Below, piece by piece: positions 33,024-44,946 of a stretch of DNA of 64,000 bases. The notes beneath the pieces were generated by a model, which saw only the letters and a list, made by a program, of their open reading frames with translations, did not search any database and was not told the DNA's origin. Position 1 is the first letter of the stretch, and the number at the start of each line of letters is the position of its first letter. The translations under genes and the position numbers were made by a program. The stretch spans positions 62,001 to 126,000 of the forward strand of contig NW_026705584.1 in assembly GCF_029867415.1 (NCBI RefSeq). The letters are read 5' to 3'. The stretch is from Vicia villosa (taxonomy: Eukaryota > Streptophyta > Magnoliopsida > Fabales > Fabaceae).

Positions 33024-33388
33024 GGAAGAATATTCTAGAAGAAGGACACCATAGAGAATTATTAGACTATGACAATGTTAATAAGTTTGGGTGCAAACTC
33101 GGAAAAGACACTATTATGTAGTAACAACGGTTTATGCTTAAATATGATTGTCGGCTATCTATTGACAAATTGAGGACTTGATCACCCTTAATCTCTTGTT
33201 GATAGTAGGCGGAATCATATAGATGGTATGAGATTGTTTGTTACCTTAATGGTATAAGATGTGATGAATGCTGAGATGTGAGAATAACCACTCACCATAT
33301 TGTGGGAACTTATGAGGAAGTGAATATGAAGGAGTGCAAAGTATTGGGCGGTGACTTAAGACGAGTAGTCGAAGTCGTATTGAACAGA

Positions 33389-33874
33389 AAGCCCAACATT
33401 TCATATTTTCATCCTTTTGGATGTGTGTGTTTCATTCTGAATACTAAAGATCATCTTGGTAAGTTTGATTCTAAGGCACAAAAATGTTTCCTTCTTGGAT
33501 ATTCTGAACGCTCTAAAGGCTACAAAGTATACAATATTGAAACATTGGTTGTAGAAGAATCAATCAATATCAGATTTGATGATAAGCTTGGCCTTGAAAA
33601 TCCAAAGCAGTTTGAGAATTTTGCAGATATAGATATTGATATATCAGAAGCTGTAGAACCAAGAAGCAAAGTTTCAGAAGCTGAAAATCTCAGAAGCAAA
33701 GAATCAGAAGATCAAGTTGCTGCATCTTTAGAGAATCTCAGAATTTCTGAAGAGCCAACAATCAGAAGATCTTCTAGACTCACCTCAGCTCACTCAGAAG
33801 ATGTGATCCTTGGAAAGAAAGATGATCCTATCAGAACTAGATCATTTCTAAAGATTGGCAGTCAGAATCAGTGA
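33389..33874 (+). pseudogene. Integrase C-terminal fragment of element A
   Basis: It encodes a segment nearly identical to element B at 46003-46470 ('[20 protein letters not shown]' through '[20 protein letters not shown]'). The frame runs in from upstream Ty3 sequence (33278-33388), so the open frame is a chimera of two unrelated elements. It ends with a stop at 33872-33874 where the deletion junction lies. Confidence 0.85.
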
Positions 33875-34158
33875 CCAGAATCAGAAGATGAAAAACTCTA
33901 TTCATCATCAGAAGCAAATGCAATACAACACAGCTGTCATCAAGTGTTTCTGATTGTGAACACGTGTTTGCACGAATGGTAAAAGCGTGAGTGAATCTGA
34001 TGGGACGCCGCCCTAGGTAACTGTGTAAATCATAACGTTTATCTTTTTCGCTCCCATTCTCTCTCTCCTTGTGCATGCATTTTTGTAACCTCTTTGCCCT
34101 TTTCTCTAACCCTAAGTGCAAACCCAGAATTTGTTCTTACAATCTCAGTACTGTTTCA

Positions 34159-35577
34159 ATGGCCGCCTCATCATCTCTCAACGCCGGTTCATCTGCTCCT
34201 CTCCATCTTCAAGAAGAAGATCAGGAACTTGTTCCAGTTATCTCCTGCTCTATTCCCAAAAAGGAGTTAGAAGTTATCTGTGAACTTATGGTAGACTTTG
34301 ACAGTCTTGAAGAACATGGGTATCATCTTAAAGAAGATATCATCTTTCAAGGATGGACCTCTTTATTTGCTGAGATCTGTGGACCGGTTTACCCAAATCT
34401 TGTAAAGGAATTTTGGGTGCATGCTGTTGTTGCTCCTAAATCTATTATGTCCTTTGTCCATGGGAAGTTTGTAGTTGTTACTGAAAACATCCTGAGAATG
34501 ATGTTTGATCTAAGAAACCCTGAAGGTGCTCATGAAATTGATCTAAGGGCTGAATGGGATGAAGTATTGGCTACTCTCTATAAAGATGTGAAGAAAACTG
34601 ATCGTGTCAAGGGCATGAAGGATCTCTACAAAATCTGGATCAAGATTCTTCTGGGGTGTTTCTATCACAGGAAAGCAACCCATTCTGCAGATTTTGTCAA
34701 CAATGAGCAGAAATACATTCTGTATTGCATTTCCACTCAGAAGAAGGTTGATGTTATCTACATAATCTTCAACCACATGTGGAATGCTGTGAGGGATTCC
34801 CGAAACGCTTTCAGAAAGAAGAAGTGTACTATTATTCCTTTTGGAAGAATTATTACAAATCTTCTGGTTCATTCCAAGATTGTTGAGGACCTGGAAGCTC
34901 AAGGGACAATCAAAGATCTTGTTGTTGATACTGGAAGTTGCTTGAATGCTCTCACTTTGAGAAAGATGAGTGTTATTGATGTTATTATTCAAACCCCTCA
35001 ACCTCTTCCTGGAGCAAGAAGCAGAAGAGATCCTGTTCTTGCTGACTTGGAGTCCTTCTTCAGAAGTGAGCTGCCAGAAGTCAAAACTATACATCTGAAC
35101 TCACTCAAAGAAGAAGAAGGCAAAGTTGCTCCTGCTAAGGGTGGTCGCAAGAAAGTTTCCACTTCCAGGCCTGCTGCTTCAGAAGATGTTTCAGAAGCTG
35201 CCCCTGAAGCGGTTGTCAAGAAGGAAAGAAGGACAAAAAGAAAATTTGATCATCCTTCTGATAACCAGGAGAAGGGAGTCCAGAGTGCAGCTGCTGCTAC
35301 TATTGTTGAGAAAGCTGCTCAAGAAGAAGATGTTGCTGAAGGAGTTCAGGTTGTTTCTGTTGCAAATAAGAAAAATGAAAAGGAGACTGCTGAGAAGAAG
35401 AAGAAAAGAAAGTCTTCTAACAAAAATGTGGAAACTAAAAAAGCTGTTGAGAAGAAGAAGACAAGAAAAAGAAAATTGATCATTAATGCCTCAGATGAAG
35501 ATGAGGAAGTTCAAGAAGCTGTGAATCAGCAAGAAGAAATCATTCAAGGACCAATAACTCAAGAAGTCGAAGGTTAG
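34159..35577 (+). CDS. Envelope-like ORF of element A, N-terminal part
   Basis: The ATG at 34159 (tcaatggcc) begins a 472-codon frame. The first about 290 residues align in layout with the element-B protein: a Ser-rich start, 'IPKKELEVICELMVDFDSLE', 'GPVYPNLVKEFWVHAVVAPK', 'IIPFGRIITNLLVHSK'. The last about 140 residues are Lys/Glu-rich and probably coiled or disordered. A TAG at 35575-35577 ends the frame, but similar codons continue to about 35716. This is the extra ORF between pol and the 3' LTR known for sireviruses; its role is unknown and no clear signal peptide is seen. It is treated as decayed because the palindrome separates it from the downstream half. Confidence 0.7.
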   Translation: MAASSSLNAGSSAPLHLQEEDQELVPVISCSIPKKELEVICELMVDFDSLEEHGYHLKEDIIFQGWTSLFAEICGPVYPNLVKEFWVHAVVAPKSIMSFVHGKFVVVTENILRMMFDLRNPEGAHEIDLRAEWDEVLATLYKDVKKTDRVKGMKDLYKIWIKILLGCFYHRKATHSADFVNNEQKYILYCISTQKKVDVIYIIFNHMWNAVRDSRNAFRKKKCTIIPFGRIITNLLVHSKIVEDLEAQGTIKDLVVDTGSCLNALTLRKMSVIDVIIQTPQPLPGARSRRDPVLADLESFFRSELPEVKTIHLNSLKEEEGKVAPAKGGRKKVSTSRPAASEDVSEAAPEAVVKKERRTKRKFDHPSDNQEKGVQSAAAATIVEKAAQEEDVAEGVQVVSVANKKNEKETAEKKKKRKSSNKNVETKKAVEKKKTRKRKLIINASDEDEEVQEAVNQQEEIIQGPITQEVEG

Positions 35578-35719
35578 AAAGCTGCTGAAAATGAGAAGGA
35601 GAAACTGGAATCTGCCAGAAGAAGAGAAATTTCTCTTGGGAAGGCTAAGATTGTGGAAGAGCAGAAGAGTAAGAAGCAGAGGAAGCTTGAGGCTGTGTTT
35701 GAAGCAGTTCATGTAACAC

Positions 35720-36204
35720 GAACAGAATCAGGTTCAGAGAGATGTATACCTTTGGACACCTTCTGAACTGTAACACCCCGATATCCGCTGCACGCATCAA
35801 CCGTGTCGGCCAACCGAGCATGTTACCGGCTTAATTAATAATCCCCCTAGGTCCGCTTATCGGCTGCCCAGGAAATATTATTTTTGCCTTCCACAAGAAT
35901 CGAACCATGTACCTAGGGGTTAAGTACATATTCATAGCAATTCCTGCTACCACTTGAGCTACTAGCTCAATTGGTAGCAGGAATTGCTATGAATATGTAC
36001 TTAACCCCCAGGTACAAGGTTCGATTCCTGCAGAAGGCAAAAACAATATTTCCTGGGCAGCCGATAAGCGGACCTAGGGGGATTATTGATTAAGCTGGTA
36101 ACATGCTCGGTTGGCCGACACGGTTGATGCGTGCAGCGGATATCGGGGTGTTACAGTTCAGAACGTGTCCAAAGGTATACATCTCTCTGAACCTGATTCT
36201 GTTC
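35720..36204. repeat. 485-bp near-perfect palindrome
   Basis: Two 242-bp arms mirror each other with no net indel about a single central base at 35962 (GAGCTACTAGCTC at the centre), so there is no loop. The inner 'TGTAACACCCC...GGGGTGTTACA' part (about 35769-36155) looks like a duplicated end of a Ty3-type or SINE-like sequence. The outer about 49 bp on each side are also inverted copies, and on the right they are normal envelope-like coding sequence (encoding 'SEPDSVPALRSE' just beyond). Only a few mismatches are seen (for example 'ccttctgaac' against 'cgttctgaac'). Confidence 0.9.
35960..36035 (+). other. tRNA-like Pol III promoter module in palindrome arm
   Basis: The A-box-like TAGCTCAATTGG (35963-35974) and B-box-like GGTTCGATTCC (36018-36028) are about 45 bp apart, as in tRNA genes and tRNA-derived SINEs. 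The mirror copy lies on the other arm. No poly(A) tail is seen. It could be a SINE head or captured tRNA. Confidence 0.5.
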
Positions 36205-37637
36205 CTGCTTTACGTTCAGAAGTTGCACCAATAGCTGTTGCTCAAACCCCTGAACCAGTAAATCAACCAGAAAAAGCCCCATCAGAATCACCCATAAACA
36301 TCCATGTTCTCACACCTCCTTCTTCTCCTGTAACCAAAACTCTTACTCCTCCTCATTCACCCATCACAAATGTTCCCTTTCCTTCATCTCCACCCACAAC
36401 CAACCTTGCTTCTGACCAGACCCTTGAAAACCATGTCCTTGATATACCACCTCTTCAAACTCTCTTTCCACCTCACACAAATATATCCACTTCTCAACCT
36501 CCACCTTATGCAAACTATGAACCCATTCCTTCCACCTCTCAAAATAATTCTGCTGTATCAGATATTCCAGATTCTGCATCACATGAGCAATTGCTCCGTG
36601 ACTGCAATTACACACCCAAGCCTCGTCCTGAAGCTGAGATGGTAGTGTTAGATTCTGAGAATGAAGCAGAATCATCTTTTCGTTTGGATAGAGAGCCTCA
36701 ACCCTATTTTGTCCCAAACCCAGATTCCCCCATAACCAAAATAAACTCCCGCCGAGCATACCCTATTGGTGTAATCTATGAAATGGTAAAGAGGAATATC
36801 AGAAGAATCTTTGATACTTTCAGAATAATTGAAGATGCTGGATTAAATGATGTTGCTATGCGAAAATTCTGGAGAATCTTCCGAAGAAAAGCATATGCTT
36901 ATTTTGAAGAACTTCATGAAATTTGTGTAGAAATTGCTCCACGGCCTTGTGGAATTCTGAGACCCTATGAAGACTTCTGGTTCAGTCGTCTTGGAGGGAG
37001 ATATATTTTTGAAGAGAAGGAATTCACTGATGAACTTGTAGAAGCACGAATTGCTGCGGAAATGGAAGCTAACCCTTGCAGAGAAATTGTGGTATGGAGA
37101 CCTAAGTATCCAGTTCTGACTGGAGACTTCAAGTCCTTGTTCGACTTTCTGAGGGAAAATCCTTCTGAGGAAGACCCCAATTTGGTCATTCCAGAAGTTG
37201 TTGACCCGCCAGAAGTTGAAGGTCCTTCTGCTCCAAGGAATCTTGCTTCCATTCTTCAAGCTCTTGAGAATGGAGATTCTGATCTTCCTGCTGCAGAATA
37301 TGAAGGAGATGCTTCTATGGAAGAAGCGGATGCTGAAGATCATCCTGCTGGGACTATTCCTGTTGAGGAACATCAACGTGATGATATGACTATGGAAGCT
37401 GCGGTTCAGAATGCTGTCCCTCTGAACAGAAGTTGTGAAGCTTCTTCTGGTGAACTCTCTCTTCTGGTGAAGACTCTAGAGGTTATTCAGAAGAACCAAG
37501 CTGAGTTATCTTCTCGAATGGACGCGCAAGGTACTACCAATGCTGAGTTCCGCACTTTCATGGAGAGGCAGACTGAGAGCAATGCTGGGATTCATGACAT
37601 GCTGGCCAAGATTATGTCTAAGCTAGGGTCGTCTTAG
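36157..37637 (+). pseudogene. Envelope-like ORF of element A, C-terminal part
   Basis: An open frame from the palindrome to the stop at 37635-37637. First comes a Pro/Ser/Thr-rich segment ('LTPPSSPVTKTLTPPHSPIT'), then a charged segment with 'NPCREIVVWRPKYPVLTGDF', then an acidic region and the C-terminus 'GIHDMLAKIMSKLGSS'. The last part is nearly identical to the element-B protein. The frame continues upstream into the palindrome by chance, so no genuine start is visible. Confidence 0.7.
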
Positions 37638-38648
37638 TCTTTTATCTTAGTAGTTTCTCTTTGTTTCTTGCATCTGTCTTCTATGCATCCTCCTTGTACT
37701 TCTGACAATTCTCCTTTTGCTAATCAATGAAAATTATCCTTCCTTCTCTCATATTGTTTGTTTTTCATCTGAATCTTTTATGTTTTTTGATGTTATGACA
37801 AAAACGGGGAGAAAATGTGATAAATGATCTGAGTTATATTATCAGTTACTGGGAGAAAGTCTCCACAACTCTAACAAGAATTTGCAAGTTCTATGTCTTT
37901 GAGTGTTTTGCAGGAAGTGAAGATCTTCTTAAAAGCTCAACATGAGAAGCAAAGACATGAGGAAAAGCAATTGTGTATGGAATCAAGCTCATGGAAATTG
38001 AAGCACGCTGAGTGCTATAAAGCTTCAAGATTAGAAGCAAGAAGGAAGAATGTTCTAATATTCTGATGATAGAATATGCTCTAACACATTCTTATTCCTT
38101 ATATGTTCTGATGCATGTTTTAGTTCTAAATATGCTCTGAAACATTATTGTTTTTGCTCCGATACATATTATATGTTCTGATACATATTTTATGTTCTGA
38201 TTCATTCTTGCTCTGACTGTTGTCGTTTAGTTTGTTCTGTAACATTTCAGGATGTAGAGATGCTCTGATGATGCTCTGGTACATTCAACAATGTTCTGAT
38301 ACAATCTAGCATGCAATGATTCAAGAAGAAATTCAAGCTCTGAAGCTGTCCTATGGAAGCAAGAATCAGAAGCTATGAATGTTCTGAAGATCTAAGCATA
38401 TGTGATCGTCTCAACTGAAATGGAAAATACTCAGGGAAGTCCTTTATTTATAAATTTCTTCCAGTATTTATTTCAGGGGGAGATTATTTATCTCATGGGG
38501 AGATTGTTAATCTCAGGGGGAGACATACTCACACACTATGTTTATATGCTTATGCTATAGCTGTGTAATTGTCTTTAGCCATCTGATATTCTGATCGCAA
38601 ATTCATATCATTTATGTATGTTTTTGTCATCATCAAAAAGGGGGAGAT

Positions 38649-39789
38649 TGTTAGAATAAGATTTGTTCTGATCAATGTTCTTAGTTTTGATGATAACAAT
38701 GTATATGAATTTTGTATGAGATAACGTGGTACTCTAATACTATGCAATTTCCATTTCAGGAATTATATAAAGAGTATGCACAAAATCAGCGCAAGAAGCA
38801 CTGACTCAGAAGGTTCAGCATGCAACATCAGAATATGATCTGGCAAGACATCAGAAGATGGTCAAGCAGAATTAGAACATGGTCTATGGAAGCATCAGAA
38901 GGACTTGAGATCAGAAGCAGAAGCACTGAAGTTCTCATGGTATCACGCTAAGAAGCACTTCAAGGTCAGAAGACAAGAAGATGCTCTGCACCAAGCTGTT
39001 TGACTCTGATGATATTCAAACGTTGTTCACACAAACATCAGATCAGAAGCAAGTACTAGCTGGCAGGCTACGCTAACTGAAAAAAGGAACGTTGAAAGCT
39101 ATTAAAGGCAACATCAGTAGACACAGTGAAAACAAGGCTCGAGGTAGTTGACAAAAGAGTGAAACATTAAATGCAATGCTGTACGGAATACGCAAAGCAT
39201 TAAATGCTCCCAACGGTCATCTTCTCAAACGCCTATAAATATGAAGTTCTGATGAGAAGCTATGTAACGAATTACGAATCACAAACTCTGAACCAACTTG
39301 CTGAAACGCTGTTCAAATCAAAAGCTCTCAAACTTCATCAAACTCACTATATTGCTGTTGTAATACTTTAGTGAGATTAAGCTTAAACTTAAGAGAAAAT
39401 CACAGTTGTGATAATAGCTTTATTAGAAGCATTGTAACTCTTAGAATTTGTTTACATTAAGTTTTAAGAACTAGAGTGATCAGGTTGCTGATCAGTATAC
39501 TCTAGAAAGTCTTAGAGGGTATCTAAGCAGATTGTTCCTAGAGTGATCAGGTTGTGATCAATATACTCTAGAAGACTTAGAAGTTGTCTAAGTGGAAAAC
39601 CATTGTAATCTCGTGTAATTAGTGGATTAAATCCTCAGGTGAGGTAAATCACTCCAAGGGGGGTGGACTGGAATAGTTTAGTTAACAACGAACCAGGATA
39701 AAAATCATTGTGCAAACTGTTTTTATCTTACAAGTTTTAAAGCTACACTTATTCAAACCCCCCCTTTCTAAGTGTTTTTCTATCCTTCA
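38649..39789 (+). repeat. 3' LTR of SIRE-like element A
   Basis: Starts TGTTAGAATAAG after a polypurine tract, ends TATCCTTCA; 1141 bp. It is clearly homologous to the element-B LTRs over its whole length. Confidence 0.9.
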
Positions 39790-39794
39790 ACATC

Positions 39795-41870
39795 ATCAAC
39801 ATCATGTAATTTGATCAAACATTTAACAAATGGATACATAACACACTTATTCAGATGAACCAACATCGCAATCATCATATTGTTCAACTTCACTTAATTA
39901 ATGCAGCGAAAAATAAATCAACATATATTAGTCATCATGTCCAACAGCTTAAAAACCAACATCGCAACAAATAGAAAGAGAGTTTATAATGCTCTCACAA
40001 TCTTTCAAAAATAACTCATAACATAATGGTAAAACAAGCGTTCAATCCCGATGTTACGTAACAGAGAAAGACCCGACTTAATCTACGCAATACTAGGTGC
40101 CACTCCATACCTCAAGCAACTCTAATTCTTGTCACTTGTGCGCTACCTATAGGGGGGTAACATTCAAACAGAAGGGATGAGATATCATAACAATATAAAT
40201 GAAAGTATGATAATAAGTAGATAAGGTATAACATGGATAATTATACTATTCATCTTTTACGCATCAACACTGATTAACAATACACAATATTTATAACATG
40301 TATTCATACAATTCTTATCTTATTCGCCAACAACATCATGAATTCCATGAGGCCAACTTTATTGACTATATGCATGTGGTACCATAACACGTCACTTTTT
40401 TTCCATATAAGGCCACATCACCATTTGCCATTTAGGACACATAGCTATTTGTCACTAAGGCCACATCTCTATGAAATGCATGCAATGCCGACATGCTACA
40501 ACAACTTACGCAATGACAATACATGCACATCAAGAATTTTCATTAACACCTACTATCATTCACATCCCCAATTATTTCACATCGCAAATCTCGTCAATTC
40601 AAGTATCATCTTCACAAACACACATTATACTAAAGCATCAGAATAATATAGTCATTTCATAAAATAATTACCTATTTTTCCCAATTCATTCTTAAAATAA
40701 ATTAAAAAAATTCCATCTTCCCATAGGTTCAAACGGCGCGTCAAACGGACATCCGAGTCAAAAGTTATGAATTTTCAAAGTTTCCAAAACGTCAAACACC
40801 AATGTATTACACCTATGTCACAACAAACTCATTACTCACAAATTAAATATATTTCCAGAACCTGAAACCATTTTATTGAAAATAATATCGCGTTAGCTTT
40901 CCAACATTTCAAACAGGGACCCAAACAGAGTTACGGTTTGAAAATTATGAATTTTTGAAGTAAAACATTTTCTGCCTGCAGTAATTGATTATCCATAAGT
41001 GGTAATTGATTACCACCCTCGTAATCACAACGATGAATTTAAAAAAAAAAGATTTTTATAGCTAGTAATCGATTACTAATATGTGGTAATCAATTACCAC
41101 AGAACCATGTCAAAAATATACATTTCAGTAATTGATTACCAATATCTGATAATTGATTACCAGCGTAGAGAACCCAAAAAACTGCATTTCAGCACCCTAA
41201 ATTTCTCTCAAACACCAATTTCAACCCAAAAAAAGGTTTCTCATTACCAATCATCAACACCCATTTTACCCAATGTTTCTATGCATTCCATAACATCAAT
41301 TACAGAGGATTCAACACAAGATCATCATCAACATTAACAATATCACATACACATCAAAACCTCAATTTCACACAAACATGAACATACAATTATACTAGTT
41401 ATCTCTACCATAATCCACCATCATACAATCCCTTATAGTGTTAGAACCCCACCATTACCTTAGTGTTCTTGATTCTCTATGCAATCTCCTTGCCCTAACC
41501 TTTGTGTTCTCCTTTTTTCTCCGTTCTCCTTTTCTCTGGTTTCACGATCGATACAAATGTGTTCTCTCTCTTGTTTCCCAATATTAACACTTAGACCCCT
41601 AATATGATAATCCCATCTTACCCTTCCTTATTTTTATTATTTAATTAACAAATCTCATATATTTAATTATTAACTATATTATTATTACTATTAAAATAAT
41701 AATAATAATAATCCCAAAAATACGAATATATAAATATTTCTACCTCTATCCTTAATTTCATATCGCAACTACCTTATTCTAAGGTTTCTACCCCAAAATT
41801 CACATTATAACATACGCGTCACTTATTTTTAAATATAAAAGTAAATACGATAAAAACGGGCATTACATGT
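39795..41870 (-). mobile_element. Ty3-type LTR, inverted (copy G4)
   Basis: On the minus strand it starts near 41870 with TGTAATGCCCG and runs down to the element-A insertion. It shares the block 'ttagaaccccacca' (about 41440) with G1/G2, the 'cattcaaacagaaggg' block (40157-40172) with G2 near 6664, and contains the palindrome pairs at 40981-41160. Its minus-strand 3' end is cut by element A, and element B inserted directly at its 5' edge. Non-coding. Confidence 0.6.
40981..41160. repeat. Three 21-bp-spaced GTAATYRATTAC pairs in G4
   Basis: Unit starts: 40981 and 41002; 41065 and 41086; 41128 and 41149. Each pair is exactly 21 bp apart. Units are variants of GTAATTGATTAC/GTAATCGATTAC, mostly palindromic, with nine variable bases between partners. 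Confidence 0.9.
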
Positions 41871-41875
41871 ATCAT

Positions 41876-43013
41876 TGTTAGAACAAGATTTGTTCTGATC
41901 AATATTCTTAGTTTTGATGATAACAATGTATATGAATTTTGTATGAGATAATATGGTACTCTAATACTATGCAATTTCCATTTCAGGAATTATATAAAGA
42001 GTATGCACAAAATCAGCGCAAGAAACACTGACTCAGAAGGTTCAGCATGCAACATCAGAACATGGTCTGGCAAGACATCAGAAGATGGTCAAGCAGAATC
42101 AGAACATGGTCTATGGAAGCATCAGAAGGACTTGAGATCAGAAGCAGAAGCACTGAAGTTCTCAAGGTATCACGCTAAGAAGCACTTCAAGGTCAGAAGA
42201 CAAGAAGATGCTCTGCACCAAGCTGTTTGACTCTGATGATATTCAAACGTTGTTTACACAAACATCAAATCAAAAGCAAGTACAAGATGGCAGGCTACGC
42301 TGACTGACAAAAGGAACGTTAGTATCTATTAAAGGCAACGTCAGTAGACACAGCGAAAGCAAGGCTTGAGGTAGTTGACAAAAGAGTGAAACATTAAATG
42401 TAATGCTGTACGGAATACGCAAAGCATTAAATGCTCCCAACGGTCATCTTCTCAAACGCTTATAAATAGAAGTTCTGATGAGAAGCTGAATATAACACTT
42501 GCGCAAATATACAGAAACGCTGTCAAATTCAAAAAGCTCTCAAACTTCATCTTCAACCTCACTACATTGCTGTTGTAATATATTAGTGAGATTAAGCTTG
42601 AACTTAAGAGAAAATCACAGTTGTGATAATAGCTTTTTAAGAAGCATTGTAACTCTTAAAAGAATTTGTTTACATTAATTTGTAAGAACTAGAGTGATCA
42701 TGTTGTTGATCAGAATACTCTAGAAAGTCGTAGAGGGTATCTAAGCAGTTTGTTCCTAGAGTGATCAGGTTGTGATCAATATACTCTAGAAGACTTAGAA
42801 GTTGTCTAAGTGGAAAACCATTGTAATCTTGTGTGATTAGTGGATTAAATCCTCAGGTGAGGTAAATCACTCCAAGGGGGTGGACTGGAGTAGTTTAGTT
42901 AACAACAAACCAGGATAATAATCATTGTGCAAATAGTTTTTATCTTACAAGTTTTAAAGCTACACTTATTCAACCCCCCCCCCCCCCTTTCTAAGTGTTT
43001 TTCTATCCTTCTA
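41876..43013 (+). repeat. 5' LTR of element B
   Basis: TGTTAGAACAAG... to ...CTATCCTTCTA; about 1138 bp. It has a run of 13 C near 42975-42987 where the other LTRs have seven. The body matches 51896-52186 plus 58030-58869. Confidence 0.9.
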
Positions 43014-43097
43014 TTGGCATCAAAGCGCCGGTTCTAAGGTGAAAGCACTTAACCGTGTTTAGAAAAGATTCAGGAAGAGAAAAACGCTTAAGTCAAG

Positions 43098-44945
43098 ATG
43101 GCTGGTGAAGATCCAACAAATACATCTACATCTGGCTCTGCTGAGCAATACAATGGAAATGGTAACAATGGTTATACTAGACCACCAGTATTTGATGGTG
43201 AAAACTTTGAATACTGGAAAGATAAACTTGAAAGTTACTTCCTTGGTCTAGATGGTGACTTATGGGATCTGCTGATGGATGGTTACAAACATCCAGTGAA
43301 AGCTACTGGTGTAAAGCTTACAAGACAAGAAATGAATGATGATCAAAATAAGCAATTCAAAAATCATCATAAGTGTAGGACTGTTTTGCTGAATCCTATC
43401 TCTCATGCGGAATATGAGAAGATATCTAACAGGGAAACTGCCTATGATATATATGAGTCATTGAAAATGACCCATGAAGGAAATGCCCAAGACAAGGAGA
43501 CTAAAGCTATTGCTTTGATCTAGAAATATGAAGCCTTCAAGATGGAGGATGATGAAAATATTGAGAAGATGTTCTCAAGATTTCAAACACTAACTGCTGG
43601 ATTGAGAGTTCTTGACAAGGGATACACAAGGGCTGATCATGTCAAGAAGATCATCAGAAGCTTGCCAAGAAGATGAGGTCCTATGGTGACTGCTTTCAAA
43701 ATTGCCAAGAATCTGAATGAAGTCTCTCTTGAAGAATTGATCAGTGCTCGGAGGAGTCATGAAATTGAGCTGGATGCAAATGAACCTCAGAAGAAAGGTA
43801 AGTCTATTGCATTAAAATCTAATTATAAAAAATGCACTAATGCTTTTCAGGCTGAAGAAGTAGATTCTGAAGAATCAGAATCAGAATTAGAAGATGAACT
43901 GTCCATGATCTCCAGAAGGGTAAACCAACTTTGGAAGAGCAAGCAAAGGAAGTTCAAGAGCTTCAGAAGTTCAAAGAAGCCTGAAAGAGGAGAATCTTCT
44001 GGAGGCAGAAGATCTGACAAGAAGAAGGTCATCTGCTATGATTGCAATGAGCCTAGACACTTCAAGAATGAATGTCCAAAACTTCAGAAGGAGAATCCCA
44101 AGAAGAAGTTTCATAAGAAGAAGGGTCTTATGGCAACGTGGGATGATTCTGAATCAGAATCAGAATTAGACTCTGAAGGTGAGCAAGCAAGCCTTGCACT
44201 GATGGCCACAGTGGATGATGGATCAGAATCTACATCAGAATCAGATTCTGAAGAGGTATTTTCTGAACTATCTAGAGAAAAGTTAGTTTCCAGCTTAACT
44301 GAACTTCTGGAACTCAAGGCTCATCTTAGTATCAAATACAAAAAGCTGAAAAAACTATTTGAATTTGAAACTAAGAAGCTGGAAGTGGAAAATTCTGGAC
44401 TGAAGGAAAAAGTGTTAAAATTATCCAAAGATATTGGATCTCCTTCTGAATCAGAAAAATCCATTCCTAGTCTCAATCATATTCTGAAAGAATATGACTC
44501 GAGCTTCAGAAAGTTTCTATCTAGAAGTATTGACAGAAGTCATCTTGCTTCCATGATATATGGTGTTTCTAGAAACAAAAGGATTGGCGTTGGCTATGAG
44601 GGTGATATCCCACGTAAATTTGAACCTGTAAATGATTTGAAAATCACATACAAGCCATTGTATGATCAGTTCAAATATGGCCACTCACATGATATTAGGC
44701 TCACTTCACATGCCAAAAGCTTTAACACTACACACACCAAGAAGCATGTGACACAACCAAAAAAATATCATGCTTCCAAATCTAAAGAATATCATGTTGT
44801 TCCTCCTGTTACTTATCATGCTAAACCCAAGTTCAATCAGAACTTGAGGAAAACTAACAAGAAAGGACCCAAGAAATTGTGGGTACCTAAGGAGAAGATA
44901 ATTTCTATTGTAGATATCCTTAGCAGCAAAGAAGACAAAGCATAA
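43098..44945 (+). pseudogene. gag of element B, two nonsense codons
   Basis: Starts at ATG 43098 ('PPVFDGENFEYWKDKLESYF' at residues about 31-50), as in SIRE gag. In-frame TAG at 43521-43523 ('ALI*KYEAF') and TGA at about 43674-43676 ('LPRR*GPM') interrupt it; both look like single-base changes. The zinc knuckle CYDCNEPRHFKNEC at about 44034-44075 has Arg at the usual Gly position. Ser/Glu-rich linkers and a basic C-terminus ('GPKKLWVPKEK') follow. The frame ends at TAA 44943-44945 and pol continues in another frame. Confidence 0.85.
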
Positions 44946-44946
44946 A

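Larger units (their letters stand above)
28219..33388 (+). mobile_element. Decayed Ty3 chromovirus-like element (copy G3), 3' truncated
   Basis: The 5' LTR is 28219-30308 and begins TGTAACACCCCG and ends GGGTGTTACA. A PBS, TGGTATTAGAGC (30313-30324, one change from the initiator-tRNA-Met complement), follows. The internal region holds no recognisable gag but does have RNase H (about 32557-32712) and the integrase N-terminal approach (32764-33023). It is interrupted by the mini-CACTA element. At 33388/33389 it switches abruptly to the integrase part of SIRE-like element A, so the 3' end and 3' LTR are missing. Its insertion cut the CACTA accessory gene. Confidence 0.75.
33389..39789 (+). mobile_element. 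SIRE-like Copia element A, 5' truncated and internally deleted
   Basis: It begins inside integrase, at the point equivalent to about 46003 in element B, and lacks the 5' LTR, gag and protease. After about 33840 the RT and RNase H present in B (46470-48040) are missing and the sequence jumps to the envelope-like leader. The envelope-like ORF region (34159-37637) is split by the palindrome at 35720-36204. A polypurine tract (aaaagggggaga, about 38636-38647) precedes the 3' LTR 38649-39789. The bases after the LTR (ACATC, 39790-39794) are the expected duplication, but the partner is lost. The left junction is with copy G3. Confidence 0.85.

Noticed and set aside
34543..35094. Minus-strand ORF of 183 codons
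   Set aside because: It is a shadow of the envelope-like frame on the plus strand with no motif of its own.
35126..35479. Leu/Arg-rich ORF of 117 codons
   Set aside because: Alternate-frame reading of the Lys/Glu-rich part of the envelope-like ORF.
36111..36156. Start codon region of a 508-codon ORF
   Set aside because: The first codons lie in the palindrome arm, so the apparent start is accidental; only the part after about 36157 is original coding sequence.
40981..41160. CRISPR-like array
   Set aside because: This is plant nuclear DNA. The units are 12-bp palindromes in pairs with variable spacing between pairs; there are no regular spacers or cas genes.
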